A stretch of DNA of 64,000 nt from Bacillus subtilis. GTDB taxonomy: Bacteria; Pseudomonadota; Alphaproteobacteria; Rhizobiales; Rhizobiaceae. Both the position numbers and the translations under genes were made by a program. The stretch is from contig JAHREI010000001.1 of NCBI GenBank assembly GCA_021733665.1, positions 1,054,001-1,118,000 of the forward strand, in the 5' to 3' direction. A model generated the notes under the pieces. It saw only the letters and a program-made list of their open reading frames with translations. It had not been told where the DNA came from and made no database searches. Shown in pieces: positions 1 through 8,251 of the stretch (position 1 is the first letter of the stretch; each line of letters opens with the position of its first letter).

Positions 1-1
1 C

Positions 2-325
2 GCTAATGTGCCGATGATGCCGAATGTGAAGGGTGAAAAATCCACCCGTCTGCAGATTGTCGTTTACTCGCTGATCGTGGCACCTGTTGGCGTGTTGCCT
101 TGGTTTTTGGGCTTCGGTGGCCATGTTTATGGCGTGCTGTCGACTTTGCTTGGCGCAATCTTTATCTGGCGCGCTGTACAATTATGGATGGCGCCGCAGC
201 ATGAAGAGCAGATGCGGGCTGCCCGTGCGCTGTTTAAGTTTTCGCTGGTATATCTTTCTGCCCTGTTCTGCGTGTTGCTTGCAGAGGCATTGGTTGCCAA
301 ATTACTGCCTGTGATCGGGGGATAA
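2..325 (+). CDS. ctaB: Protoheme IX farnesyltransferase, C-terminal part (cut by window edge)
   Basis: This is the last 107 residues of the UbiA-family membrane prenyltransferase that turns heme B into heme O for cytochrome oxidase. The frame is open from base 2, so the true start lies outside the window. The MPNVKGE segment followed by three hydrophobic stretches matches the end of CtaB/CyoE. It is the first visible gene of an oxidase biogenesis run: the next start follows its stop by two bases, and coxF-like, ctaG and coxC come after. Family call is firm from the tail and the context; the catalytic aspartate motifs are not in view. Confidence 0.88.
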   Translation, partial: ANVPMMPNVKGEKSTRLQIVVYSLIVAPVGVLPWFLGFGGHVYGVLSTLLGAIFIWRAVQLWMAPQHEEQMRAARALFKFSLVYLSALFCVLLAEALVAKLLPVIGG

Positions 326-327
326 TA

Positions 328-504
328 ATGGCGGAAAAATTGCCGAATACCGAAATCGAACTGATTACGCCGACAGATAAGCAGAAAAAAGCGCAGCGTA
401 GCCGCTCGGTTGCTTTGGCGCTTGCTCTGACGGCATTTGTGGTAATTGTGTATATCGCGACATGGGTTAAACTTGGACCCGGAGTGTTGGTTCGTCCGAT
501 GTAA
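328..504 (+). CDS. coxF: Small single-pass membrane protein, CoxF-like
   Basis: A 58-residue ORF starts two bases after the ctaB stop and ends 46 bases before ctaG. It has a charged N-terminal half with several lysines and arginines, one hydrophobic segment at about residues 31-47, and a short tail ending RPM. Rhizobial cox operons carry a small membrane protein, CoxF, at exactly this position between ctaB and ctaG. I assign it by size, topology and place rather than by a catalytic motif. Its molecular role in oxidase assembly is not established. It is short enough to be skipped by automatic gene calling. Confidence 0.72.
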   Translation: MAEKLPNTEIELITPTDKQKKAQRSRSVALALALTAFVVIVYIATWVKLGPGVLVRPM

Positions 505-550
505 TCGGAAGAATATCAGCGTTTTAAGCTGCGGGGAGGCGGCATAGGCA

Positions 551-1228
551 ATGATAGAGAAACCGGAGAAGACAGAAACAATACAGGAAAACGCTGCTGC
601 GGATACTGCCGTTGAGCAGACGTATAATCAGCGCTCTAATCGTATTGTTGCTATATCCTGTGTGAGTTTCTTTGTTGCAATGATCGGTATGGCCTATGCG
701 GCCGTACCGCTTTATCAGATGTTTTGTCAGGTGACCGGCTATGGCGGCACAACGCAGCGCGTTGAGCAGATGTCGGACACTATCCTCGATCAGACGGTTA
801 AAGTCCGCTTTGATGCGAATGTCTCCGGCGGTTTGCCGTGGGACTTCAAACCGGTGCAGCGCGAAGTCACTGTGCGCATCGGTGAGACCACCATCATTAA
901 TTATGAAGCGAAGAATATTTCAGACCGTCCGACTTCTGGGCGGGCGACTTTCAATGTCTCGCCGGATTTGACGGGTTCTTACTTCAATAAAGTCCAGTGT
1001 TTCTGTTTTACAGATACAACGCTTGCTGCCGGTGAGACGATGGAAATGCCGGTCATGTTCTTTGTCGATCCGGATATTGTGAAAGAAAAAGACCTCAAAG
1101 GTCTGACGACGATTACTTTGTCCTATACATTTTTCCCGCTGGATAAAGAGCCTGCCAATGCTGCGGTTCAGCCGGCAGGTAATTTGAAGAAAGCAGAGTT
1201 AGCGGCAGCAACAAAGCCGCAGGGATAA
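551..1228 (+). CDS. ctaG: Cytochrome c oxidase assembly protein CtaG/Cox11
   Basis: This 225-residue protein is the periplasmic copper chaperone that delivers copper to the CuB site of subunit I. A cytoplasmic N-terminus precedes one membrane anchor (about residues 31-54). The beta-rich soluble domain follows, with the copper-binding CFCF motif (Cys150 and Cys152) and the PVMFFVDP segment typical of Cox11. Length is normal for an alphaproteobacterial member. It sits between the coxF-like gene and coxC, the usual order. The C-terminal 20 residues, rich in alanine and lysine, are variable in the family. Confidence 0.95.
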   Translation: MIEKPEKTETIQENAAADTAVEQTYNQRSNRIVAISCVSFFVAMIGMAYAAVPLYQMFCQVTGYGGTTQRVEQMSDTILDQTVKVRFDANVSGGLPWDFKPVQREVTVRIGETTIINYEAKNISDRPTSGRATFNVSPDLTGSYFNKVQCFCFTDTTLAAGETMEMPVMFFVDPDIVKEKDLKGLTTITLSYTFFPLDKEPANAAVQPAGNLKKAELAAATKPQG

Positions 1229-1450
1229 TATCCCGCGACAACGTGTTGCGGTGCGCTGAAAAGTGAACTGCATCAAGATTATGAGTACAGGAATTATGCT
1301 TCCGGCTCAGCAATGCATGGTCAGAGATGAACAAAGCATTTTGTGGGCTGAATAAAACAAGGCGGGGTGTTTGCCGGAGCTGTCTCCGGTTGCAAACCGG
1401 ACAAAAATAAACAGAGGAGCCTTGGGGCATAAACCTTAAGGGGGAATGAC

Positions 1451-2329
1451 ATGGCAGATACTCATCAGAAGAACCACGACTACCATATTATAGCGCCCAG
1501 TCCGTGGCCGTTTCTGAGTTCAGTTGGTGCATTTGTACTGGCGATTGGCGGTATTGCTTATATGCGCTACCTCAATGCCGGTGAATTACACCTGTTTGGG
1601 ATTAATTTTGTAACGCCATGGCTGTTTTTCATCGGCATCGCGATCATCCTGTATTGTATGTATGGCTGGTGGTCAGACACGATCCGTGAAGGCAAGGAAG
1701 GACACCATACGCGCGTGGTCTCCATTCATCTGCGCTATGGCATGATCATGTTCATCGCCTCTGAGGTGATGTTCTTCGTGGCATGGTTCTGGGCATTCTT
1801 CGATGCCAGCCTGTTCCCGAATGAAGTGCATCAGGTGATGCGTGCGGAATTCACCGGTGGTCAGTGGCCTCCGAAGGGTATGGAAGTGCTCGATCCGTTG
1901 CATTTGCCGCTGTATAATACAGTAATCTTGCTGCTCTCCGGTACAACCCTGACATGGGCGCATCACGCTTTGCTGCACAATGACCGTAAAGGTCTGGTGA
2001 CAGGACTGGCATTTACCGTTGTTCTTGGCGTGTTGTTCTCGTTTGTGCAGGCTTATGAATATATTCATGCGCCATTTGCATTCAAAGATTCCGTCTATGG
2101 TGCAACCTTTTTCATGGCGACCGGTTTCCACGGATTCCACGTTCTGGTTGGTACGATTTTCCTTGCCGTCTGTCTGATCCGCTCCATTCGCGGCGATTTC
2201 ACACCGAAGAACCATTTCGGTCTGGAAGCAGCAGCATGGTACTGGCATTTCGTGGACGTTGTCTGGTTGTTCCTGTTCTTCAGCATTTATGTCTGGGGCT
2301 CATGGGGCGCACCGATTGCCGTGCATTGA
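1451..2329 (+). CDS. coxC: Cytochrome c oxidase subunit III
   Basis: A 292-residue, seven-helix membrane subunit of the aa3-type oxidase. The segment FIASEVMFFVAWFWAFF carries the conserved membrane glutamate of helix III, and the C-terminal region rich in His and Trp (AAAWYWHFVDVVWLFLF) is diagnostic. A strong Shine-Dalgarno (AAGGGGGA) precedes the ATG. The 222-base gap from ctaG holds no convincing gene. A clear terminator follows, so the oxidase transcript probably ends here. Confidence 0.96.
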   Translation: MADTHQKNHDYHIIAPSPWPFLSSVGAFVLAIGGIAYMRYLNAGELHLFGINFVTPWLFFIGIAIILYCMYGWWSDTIREGKEGHHTRVVSIHLRYGMIMFIASEVMFFVAWFWAFFDASLFPNEVHQVMRAEFTGGQWPPKGMEVLDPLHLPLYNTVILLLSGTTLTWAHHALLHNDRKGLVTGLAFTVVLGVLFSFVQAYEYIHAPFAFKDSVYGATFFMATGFHGFHVLVGTIFLAVCLIRSIRGDFTPKNHFGLEAAAWYWHFVDVVWLFLFFSIYVWGSWGAPIAVH

Positions 2330-2382
2330 TTGCTCTTCGGGAGAGCCACGATGTGGCGGTGATCCGTTGAGGTAAGATTGAA

Positions 2383-2418
2383 AGCGCCGTGGGAACGAAA
2401 ACCAACGGCGCTTTTTTT
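2383..2418 (+). terminator. Rho-independent terminator after coxC
   Basis: The 8-bp arms AGCGCCGT (2383-2390) and ACGGCGCT (2405-2412) are perfectly complementary, with a 14-base loop and a run of seven T. It ends the cox transcript 54 bases after coxC and separates it from the DUF983-surf1 pair. Confidence 0.85.
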
Positions 2419-2460
2419 ATCCGGATAGTGTCACATCAGAGCGAGCAGAAAGGATATCCT

Positions 2461-2853
2461 ATGCATAATGACGACAGTTTGTATCCTCCTGTGGAGCCGA
2501 TCGCCACCGGTATTAAAGCCCGTTGTCCACGATGCGGGCAGGGTGCCTTGTTCAACGGCTATCTGAAACTGGCAAAGCGCTGCGAAGTTTGCGAACTGGA
2601 TTATGGTTTTGCAGATTCCGGCGATGGGCCGGTCGTATTTGTGTTGTTGCTGGATGGTTTCCTTGTCACAGCTTTGGCGCTGTGGGCTGAAGTATCCTAT
2701 CAACTGCCGCTCTGGTTACATTTTATTATCTGGATACCACTGGCTATTCTGATTGGTCTGGTGCTGACGCGCTGGATGAAAGGTATTCTGATCACATTGC
2801 AATATAAGCATAAGGCAGCCTCAGGGCAGCTTGATAAACGGGGACGGGAATGA
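2461..2853 (+). CDS. DUF983 family membrane protein
   Basis: A 130-residue protein with an N-terminal zinc-ribbon-like pair of CxxC motifs (CPRCGQG and CEVC), a GDGP motif, and two hydrophobic segments (about residues 58-77 and 84-102). This is the DUF983 layout. Such genes sit between oxidase subunit III and surf1 in alphaproteobacteria, which suggests a link to oxidase biogenesis; the function is not known. The ATG at 2461 is chosen because AAAGGA stands 6 bases upstream; a longer frame opens within the preceding terminator. Its stop overlaps the surf1 start. Confidence 0.88.
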   Translation: MHNDDSLYPPVEPIATGIKARCPRCGQGALFNGYLKLAKRCEVCELDYGFADSGDGPVVFVLLLDGFLVTALALWAEVSYQLPLWLHFIIWIPLAILIGLVLTRWMKGILITLQYKHKAASGQLDKRGRE

Positions 2854-3614
2854 CGATGACGCATGAGGTTTCACCGCAGGCTGTGAAACGCTTCCCGTGG
2901 GTTTTGTTGCTGTGCAGCGGCATTGCTTTCGCTGTTTTAGTAACATTAGGCATCTGGCAGACACAGCGTCTGTTCTGGAAAGAGCAACTGATTGCGCAGA
3001 TCGAAGCACGCACGCATGCTGCGCCGCGGCCATTGTCGGAAGTAGAAACAGAGTTCGCACAGGGCAATAGTGTAGATTATTTGCCGGTGAAACTGAGCGG
3101 CACATTCCGTAACGATGAGGAACAGTATTTTTTCACCACCTTTAAAGGTGCATCCGGCTATGCGGTCTATACGCCGCTGCTGCTCAATGATGGTCGGGCT
3201 ATTTTAGTCAATCGCGGTTTTGTACCCTATGAGAAGCAAAATCCATCGACGCGCACCGAGGGGCAAGTGACTGGTGAAGTCACAATCATCGGTCTGGCGC
3301 GAGATCCGCTGCTTGCCAAGCCTTCTTTTTATCTGCCGGATAATGAGCCAGCGAAAAAGCTCTATTACTGGAAGGACTGGGGCATGATGATGGAGAATAG
3401 CCCGCTTTCCAAAGAGCATGATTTTGTCGGCTTTTTTGTGGATGCAGATGCTGCACCCAATGCCGGTGGTTTGCCGGTTGGCGGCATAACCATTCTGGAG
3501 CAGCCGAACAATCATCTGCAATATGCGGGAACATGGTTCGGGCTGGCAGCGGTTTTGCTGGTGGTGACCTTTATTTATATTTTCCGTCAACGACGCGGCG
3601 GAGTTGCGCAATAG
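2850..3614 (+). CDS. surf1: SURF1 family cytochrome oxidase assembly protein
   Basis: A 254-residue protein with the SURF1 layout: an N-terminal helix (about residues 17-35, ending in GIWQTQRLFWK, the family's GxWQ-RxxWK signature), a periplasmic domain containing GYAVYTPL and ILVNRGFVP, and a C-terminal helix preceded by NNHLQYAGTWFGLA. SURF1 supports insertion of heme a into subunit I. The start overlaps the DUF983 stop by four bases (ATGA), so the two are translationally coupled. Confidence 0.95.
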   Translation: MTMTHEVSPQAVKRFPWVLLLCSGIAFAVLVTLGIWQTQRLFWKEQLIAQIEARTHAAPRPLSEVETEFAQGNSVDYLPVKLSGTFRNDEEQYFFTTFKGASGYAVYTPLLLNDGRAILVNRGFVPYEKQNPSTRTEGQVTGEVTIIGLARDPLLAKPSFYLPDNEPAKKLYYWKDWGMMMENSPLSKEHDFVGFFVDADAAPNAGGLPVGGITILEQPNNHLQYAGTWFGLAAVLLVVTFIYIFRQRRGGVAQ

Positions 3615-3725
3615 CTGTTGACATTGCACGGCACGAAGCCCAATTGCTAATGCAGCATTGTTTTATAGCGCATTGCCGGTTTATGGTCGCGATGCTGCTT
3701 TGAAGACAGGATAATTCATAGTTCA

Positions 3726-4727
3726 ATGACTGATAAACCTAAGCTGACCATCCGCCTGTGCGGTCCACGTGGATTTTGTGCCGGTGTTGATCGCGCCATT
3801 CAGATCGTTGTGCTGGCGCTGAAGAAATACGGCGCTCCGGTTTATGTCCGTCATGAGATCGTGCATAACCGCTATGTCGTTGAAGGCCTGCAGGCGCGCG
3901 GCGCGATTTTCGTTGAAGAGCTTGACGAAATTCCGATGGAGCATCGTGATCAGCCGGTGGTGTTCTCCGCTCATGGCGTGCCGAAGTCTGTGCCGGAAGA
4001 TGCAGATGCGAAAAATCTGTTTTATCTGGATGCAACATGCCCGCTGGTGTCAAAAGTTCACAAGCAGGCCATGCGCCATCAGCGCCTTGGACGTCATGTT
4101 ATTCTGATCGGTCATTCCGGCCATCCGGAAGTGATCGGTACGATGGGGCAGTTGCCGGAAGGCACAGTCTCACTCATTGAGACCGTTGAAGATGCCGAGA
4201 AATATCAGCCGGAAGACGCTGACAACCTCGGTTTCGTAACCCAGACAACACTGTCGGTTGATGATACTGCCGGTATTATTGCCAAGCTTCAGGAACGTTT
4301 TCCGCAGCTGACAGCACCAGCGGCGGAATCCATCTGTTATGCCACGACCAATCGTCAGGAAGCTGTGAAAGAAGCCGCCCCCGGTTGTGATCTGTTCCTG
4401 ATCGTCGGTGCGCCAAACTCTTCCAACTCCAAACGTTTGGTTGAAGTTGCCGAGCGTTCCGGCGCACGTCATTCACTGCTTGTGCAGCGCGCGGAAGAAA
4501 TCGACTGGGATAATCTCGGCGACCTTTCGGTGCTTGGTATTTCTGCAGGCGCATCCGCACCGGAAATCATTGTTGATGAAATCATTGATGCATTTTCGCA
4601 GCGCTTTGATGTCACCATTGATCTGGCAATTACGACCGTTGAAACAGAAAACTTCCTCGTCAATCGTCAGATCCGTGATGTGGAATTGACGGCGCAGGAT
4701 ATGGCTTTTGTAAACGGCAATCACTAA
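3726..4727 (+). CDS. ispH: 4-hydroxy-3-methylbut-2-enyl diphosphate reductase (IspH/LytB)
   Basis: Last enzyme of the MEP isoprenoid pathway, reducing HMBPP to IPP and DMAPP with a 4Fe-4S cluster. The three cluster cysteines are visible: Cys18 in PRGFCAGV, Cys105 in DATCPLV and Cys204 in [10 protein letters not shown]. Substrate-binding motifs IVHN, SAHGV and GHSGHPE are present, and the C-terminal SAGASAPE segment is intact. Length (333 aa) is normal. It lies 111 bases after surf1 and 57 bases before thrB, an order shared with other Hyphomicrobiales. Confidence 0.97.
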   Translation: MTDKPKLTIRLCGPRGFCAGVDRAIQIVVLALKKYGAPVYVRHEIVHNRYVVEGLQARGAIFVEELDEIPMEHRDQPVVFSAHGVPKSVPEDADAKNLFYLDATCPLVSKVHKQAMRHQRLGRHVILIGHSGHPEVIGTMGQLPEGTVSLIETVEDAEKYQPEDADNLGFVTQTTLSVDDTAGIIAKLQERFPQLTAPAAESICYATTNRQEAVKEAAPGCDLFLIVGAPNSSNSKRLVEVAERSGARHSLLVQRAEEIDWDNLGDLSVLGISAGASAPEIIVDEIIDAFSQRFDVTIDLAITTVETENFLVNRQIRDVELTAQDMAFVNGNH

Positions 4728-4784
4728 AAACAAAAAAATATACTGCCGCGATTTCCGTTCAGGCAACGGCAGGGGGAGACCAGC

Positions 4785-5744
4785 ATGGCTGTCTATACAG
4801 ATATTAATGAAATTGAACTGGCAGCCTATCTGGAACATTACGATATAGGCACTCTGCTGTCTTTCAAAGGCATTGCCGAGGGTGTTGAAAATTCTAATTT
4901 TCTGCTGCGCACAACCGCCGGTACATTCATTCTGACGCTATATGAAAAGCGCGTTGACCGTGATGATCTGCCGTTCTTTATCAATCTGATGCAGCATCTG
5001 GCTGCCAATGGCATTGAGTGCCCGCAGCCTGTGGTGCAGAAAAACGGTGAGGCGATTGGCGAACTGGCCGGACGACCTTCCGCAATTGTCACTTTTCTGG
5101 AAGGCATGTGGCTGCGCAAACCGGCAGCAGAGCATTGCTATGCGCTTGGTGTGGCTATGGCGCAGATGCATGTTGCGGGGCAGAGCTTTGCCATGCAGCG
5201 TGAAAACAGTCTGACTATGAAAGACTGGCGACCGCTTTGGGAAAAATGCATGGCAGATGCCGATGCAGTCGAAGCAGGTTTGCGTGTGCAGGCTGAAACG
5301 GATCTGGCTTATCTGGAAAAAAACTGGCCGTCCGATTTGCCGCGCGGTGTGATCCATGCGGATATGTTTCCCGACAATGTGTTTTTTATTGGCCAGAATC
5401 TGTCAGGGATTATCGACTTCTATTTTGCCTGCACGGATATGCTGGCCTATGATCTGGCAATCTGCCTGAATGCATGGTGTTTTGAGCGCGACTTCTCGTA
5501 TAATCTGACCAAAGGCACAGCATTGCTGCGCGGGTATAATTCTGTTCGCCCGCTTGAACCGGCAGAACAGCAGGCTTTGCCGGTATTGTGCCATGGTTCA
5601 GCCATGCGTTTTATGCTGACAAGGCTTTATGACTGGATCAATACACCGGCAGATAGTTTTGTGACCAAGAAAGATCCGATGGAGTATTTACGTCGTATGC
5701 GTTTCCACCGTGAAGTGCGCTCGGCCAGTGAATACGGGCAATAA
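4785..5744 (+). CDS. thrB: Homoserine kinase (aminoglycoside phosphotransferase fold)
   Basis: A 319-residue kinase phosphorylating homoserine, the step before threonine synthase. It belongs to the APH/choline-kinase fold type of homoserine kinase, not the GHMP type. The catalytic loop [11 protein letters not shown] and the metal-binding IIDFYFA are clear, as is the N-terminal GVENSNFLL nucleotide region. AGGGGGAG precedes the ATG. The partner thrC lies about 8 kb away on the other strand, so the threonine genes are split. Confidence 0.93.
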   Translation: MAVYTDINEIELAAYLEHYDIGTLLSFKGIAEGVENSNFLLRTTAGTFILTLYEKRVDRDDLPFFINLMQHLAANGIECPQPVVQKNGEAIGELAGRPSAIVTFLEGMWLRKPAAEHCYALGVAMAQMHVAGQSFAMQRENSLTMKDWRPLWEKCMADADAVEAGLRVQAETDLAYLEKNWPSDLPRGVIHADMFPDNVFFIGQNLSGIIDFYFACTDMLAYDLAICLNAWCFERDFSYNLTKGTALLRGYNSVRPLEPAEQQALPVLCHGSAMRFMLTRLYDWINTPADSFVTKKDPMEYLRRMRFHREVRSASEYGQ

Positions 5745-5791
5745 GTCTGCCTCAGCTACTAAATTTATATGAAATGATGTGAGTAATCCGC

Positions 5792-6232
5792 TTGAAGACA
5801 ATTACAGCCTATACGGATGGTGCCTGTTCAGGAAATCCGGGTCCCGGGGGGTGGGGGGCTATTCTCGAATATAATGGTAACCGTAAAGAACTGAACGGCG
5901 GTGAGGCGGACACCACCAATAACCGCATGGAACTGATGGCGGCGATCTCTGCATTGCAAGCGCTGAAAGAGCCATGTCAGGTTGATCTCTATACGGACTC
6001 TGTTTATGTGCGCGACGGCATCTCTAAATGGATTGAGGGCTGGAAGCGCAATGGCTGGAAAACAGCTGCTAAAGCTCCGGTTAAAAATGCGGAACTGTGG
6101 CAGATACTGGATGCCGCCCGCAAAAATCACAAGGTGACCTGGCATTGGGTAAAAGGCCATGCGGGGCATCCGGAGAATGAGCGTGCGGATGAGCTGGCCC
6201 GTGAAGGTATGGCACCGTATAAAAAGCGCTGA
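5792..6232 (+). CDS. rnhA: Ribonuclease HI
   Basis: A 146-residue RNase H degrading the RNA of RNA:DNA hybrids. All four acidic catalytic positions can be seen: YTDGAC (Asp8), RMELMA (Glu), YTDSVYV (Asp) and ERADELA (Asp), plus the basic handle region [16 protein letters not shown] start is used; no ATG or GTG fits the conserved N-terminus. The codons just after the first catalytic aspartate hold two runs of six G (5846-5851 and 5853-5858), a possible slippage or sequencing trouble spot, but the frame is intact. Confidence 0.95.
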   Translation: MKTITAYTDGACSGNPGPGGWGAILEYNGNRKELNGGEADTTNNRMELMAAISALQALKEPCQVDLYTDSVYVRDGISKWIEGWKRNGWKTAAKAPVKNAELWQILDAARKNHKVTWHWVKGHAGHPENERADELAREGMAPYKKR

Positions 6233-6285
6233 TAGAATAATCTCAGTGTAATATTGCGGCTCAGAAACCGCTGAAAGCAGCCTCA

Positions 6286-6687
6286 ATGATCTATCTTGCT
6301 CTGCTCCTGACCACGATTTTTCTTATTCTGTCTGCAATCCATATTTATTGGGCATTGGGTGGGGAAGCAGGCAAGGCCGCTGCCATTCCGGTCAAAGATG
6401 ACGGGCAGAGATCATTCTCACCATCCAAAACCGGTACATTGGCGGTGGCTATAGCATTGTTTTGCTTTGCCGTGCTGGTTCTTTGCATCGGTGTGCAATC
6501 TGTCACCGTGCTGCGCCCGCTGGGCTGGCTGCTGGCACTGGTGTTGTTTTTGCGCGCAATCGGTGATTTCAAACTGGTCGGCTTTTTCAAGCGACCTTCC
6601 GCATCTGCTTTTGCAAAAAATGATAACAGGTTCTATTCACCACTTTGCCTGTTTCTGTCGGCAGGTGTTTTATATATTTCTCTCTGA
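6286..6687 (+). CDS. DUF3995 family membrane protein
   Basis: A 133-residue protein with four hydrophobic segments and the IHIYWALGG motif near the N-terminus followed by PVKDDGQ, which is the DUF3995 pattern. No catalytic residues are evident and the function is unknown. It lies 53 bases after rnhA on the same strand and ends just before a bidirectional terminator shared with the peroxiredoxin gene. Confidence 0.75.
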   Translation: MIYLALLLTTIFLILSAIHIYWALGGEAGKAAAIPVKDDGQRSFSPSKTGTLAVAIALFCFAVLVLCIGVQSVTVLRPLGWLLALVLFLRAIGDFKLVGFFKRPSASAFAKNDNRFYSPLCLFLSAGVLYISL

Positions 6688-6702
6688 ATGAGAGCATAAA
6701 AA

Positions 6703-6725
6703 AGCCCGCAGGAAGCGGGCTTTTT
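6703..6725. terminator. Bidirectional terminator between DUF3995 gene and peroxiredoxin
   Basis: The arms AGCCCGC (6703-6709) and GCGGGCT (6715-6721) with a 5-base loop are flanked by an A run on the left and a T run on the right, so it can end transcripts from both convergent genes. Confidence 0.85.
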
Positions 6726-6736
6726 CTTTGTTATTA

Positions 6737-7222
6737 TCAGAACTTTTCAAGCATGGCTTCTGCGGAAGAAACCGTGGCAACACCCGGATTTTCTTCAATG
6801 TCGAGGCTTTTCACAACGCCGTCTTCGACCAGCGCGGAATAGCGCTTGGAGCGAACGCCGAGACCGCCGCCGGACAGGTCGATATCAAGGCCGGCTGCTT
6901 TGGTGAATGCACCGATGCCATCGGACAAATAGACGATCTTGCCTTCGCCTTCAGTGGCTTTCGCCCATGCGCCCATAACATGCACGTCATTAACGGAAAC
7001 GACAGCAACAGTGTCTACGCCTTTGGCGATCAGGGCGTCGTAATTGGCCAGATAGCCTGGCAGATGGTTCAGTGTGCATGTCGGGGTAAAGGCACCCGGA
7101 ACTGCGAAGAGAACAACTTTTTTACCCTTGAAAACGTCATCGGTGGAGACGTCTTTAACGCCGTCAGCAGTTTTAACTTTGAAGCTTGCTGCTGGCAGTT
7201 TATCGCCGATCTGAATAGCCAT
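6737..7222 (-). CDS. Peroxiredoxin, Prx5 type (single cysteine)
   Basis: A 161-residue thiol peroxidase reducing hydrogen peroxide or organic peroxides. The peroxidatic cysteine is Cys49 in PGAFTPTC, the Prx5-subfamily motif. No other cysteine is present, so it should work as a 1-Cys enzyme recycled by an outside thiol such as glutathione/glutaredoxin. No signal peptide, hence cytoplasmic. It is transcribed toward the DUF3995 gene and shares its terminator; its own promoter should lie in the 382-base gap before yqgE. Confidence 0.94.
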   Translation of the reverse strand: MAIQIGDKLPAASFKVKTADGVKDVSTDDVFKGKKVVLFAVPGAFTPTCTLNHLPGYLANYDALIAKGVDTVAVVSVNDVHVMGAWAKATEGEGKIVYLSDGIGAFTKAAGLDIDLSGGGLGVRSKRYSALVEDGVVKSLDIEENPGVATVSSAEAMLEKF

Positions 7223-7604
7223 GTCTGTTCTCCTTCATACAGATTATCAGTATTCGATAGTCGCATTATACATAGCCTCAGTGCAGCTTTTACGAAAGCG
7301 CTATTTGCTGCAACTGAGGTCGCTGTTTAGGACATTTTTCTTATGATAGTACGTGGTGTGGTTTTTATATGTGTTTTTTCTTAAATAAAGTTTTGCCATA
7401 ATATTTTGAAATTATTGTCTAATTTATATTGCACTTTTCGGACAGGTCAAAAACTTACCATTTGCAGCTTGGCTGATGTAGTCACTGTGCTATCTTATTT
7501 TTTACAGTGCCGTGAATATATAAAAATAAAGAGCACATTCTTCTGCAATGAACTGCCAAATGCGTATCTGTTCCTGATCAGCTTAATTGTATTGAAAGAG
7601 GTGC
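7223..7604. other. 382-base divergent intergenic region
   Basis: It separates the peroxiredoxin (-) and yqgE (+) starts and is A/T-rich, especially 7340-7530. It must hold both promoters. An OxyR-type or other defined operator could not be identified by eye, and the short open frames in it lack ribosome sites. Confidence 0.5.
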
Positions 7605-8186
7605 ATGGTGAAGAACGGTTTCCTCAACGGACGATTTCTGCTTGCAATGCCCGGTATGACAGATGAACGGTTTGCCCGTACTGTCATTTATATCTGCGCG
7701 CATTCCGAGCAGGGCACCATGGGCTTTATTATCAATCAGGCTCAACCACTTGGCTTTTCTGATTTGCTGGTACGGCTTGGTATAATTACGCAGGCACAGA
7801 GCATTTTGATGCCGGAGAAAAACCGCTCCCTTGTTGTGCGCCATGGCGGGCCTGTGGAAACGGGGCGCGGATTTGTTTTGCACAGCGATGACTTTATGGT
7901 CAAAACCAGCATGCCCGTGACAGATGATATCTGCATGACTGCGACACTGGATATTCTGCATGCAATTTCCGAAGGCACAGGGCCTGAAAAAACACTGATG
8001 ACGCTGGGCTATGCAGGCTGGGATGCCGGACAGATCGAGCGGGAAATCGCCAATAATGACTGGCTGATCTGCGAGGTAACACCGGAATTGTTATTCGACG
8101 GCGATCTTTTAGGAAAATATGATCGGGTTATGGCGCAGATGGGTGTCGATCCTGCACGCCTTGTTGTGCAGGCAGGGCATGCCTGA
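7605..8186 (+). CDS. yqgE: YqgE/AlgH family protein (UPF0301)
   Basis: A 193-residue member of the UPF0301 (DUF179) family: the N-terminal [20 protein letters not shown], the GTMGFIINQ segment and [14 protein letters not shown] near the C-terminus are family hallmarks. No enzymatic activity is established. The start could be the ATG at 7605 or the GTG at 7608; GAGG at 7598-7601 is better spaced for the GTG, and the difference is one residue. A strong terminator follows. Confidence 0.93.
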   Translation: MVKNGFLNGRFLLAMPGMTDERFARTVIYICAHSEQGTMGFIINQAQPLGFSDLLVRLGIITQAQSILMPEKNRSLVVRHGGPVETGRGFVLHSDDFMVKTSMPVTDDICMTATLDILHAISEGTGPEKTLMTLGYAGWDAGQIEREIANNDWLICEVTPELLFDGDLLGKYDRVMAQMGVDPARLVVQAGHA

Positions 8187-8207
8187 ACATTATCTGTGAG
8201 TGAAGAT

Positions 8208-8248
8208 AAAACACCGGCTTCTCTTTTGATCAGGGAAGCCGGTGTTTT
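8208..8248. terminator. Strong bidirectional terminator between yqgE and the EAL protein gene
   Basis: A perfect 14-bp inverted repeat (AAAACACCGGCTTC at 8208-8221; complement at 8235-8248), with a 13-base loop and A/T runs on both sides. It serves two convergent genes. Confidence 0.92.
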
Positions 8249-8251
8249 TAT

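Noticed and set aside
6728-7330. A 200-aa plus-strand frame
   Set aside because: Antisense to the peroxiredoxin gene, whose active-site motif is clear.
7406-7666. An 86-aa plus-strand frame before yqgE
   Set aside because: Low-quality A/T-rich sequence, no ribosome site, and it overlaps the yqgE start in another frame.
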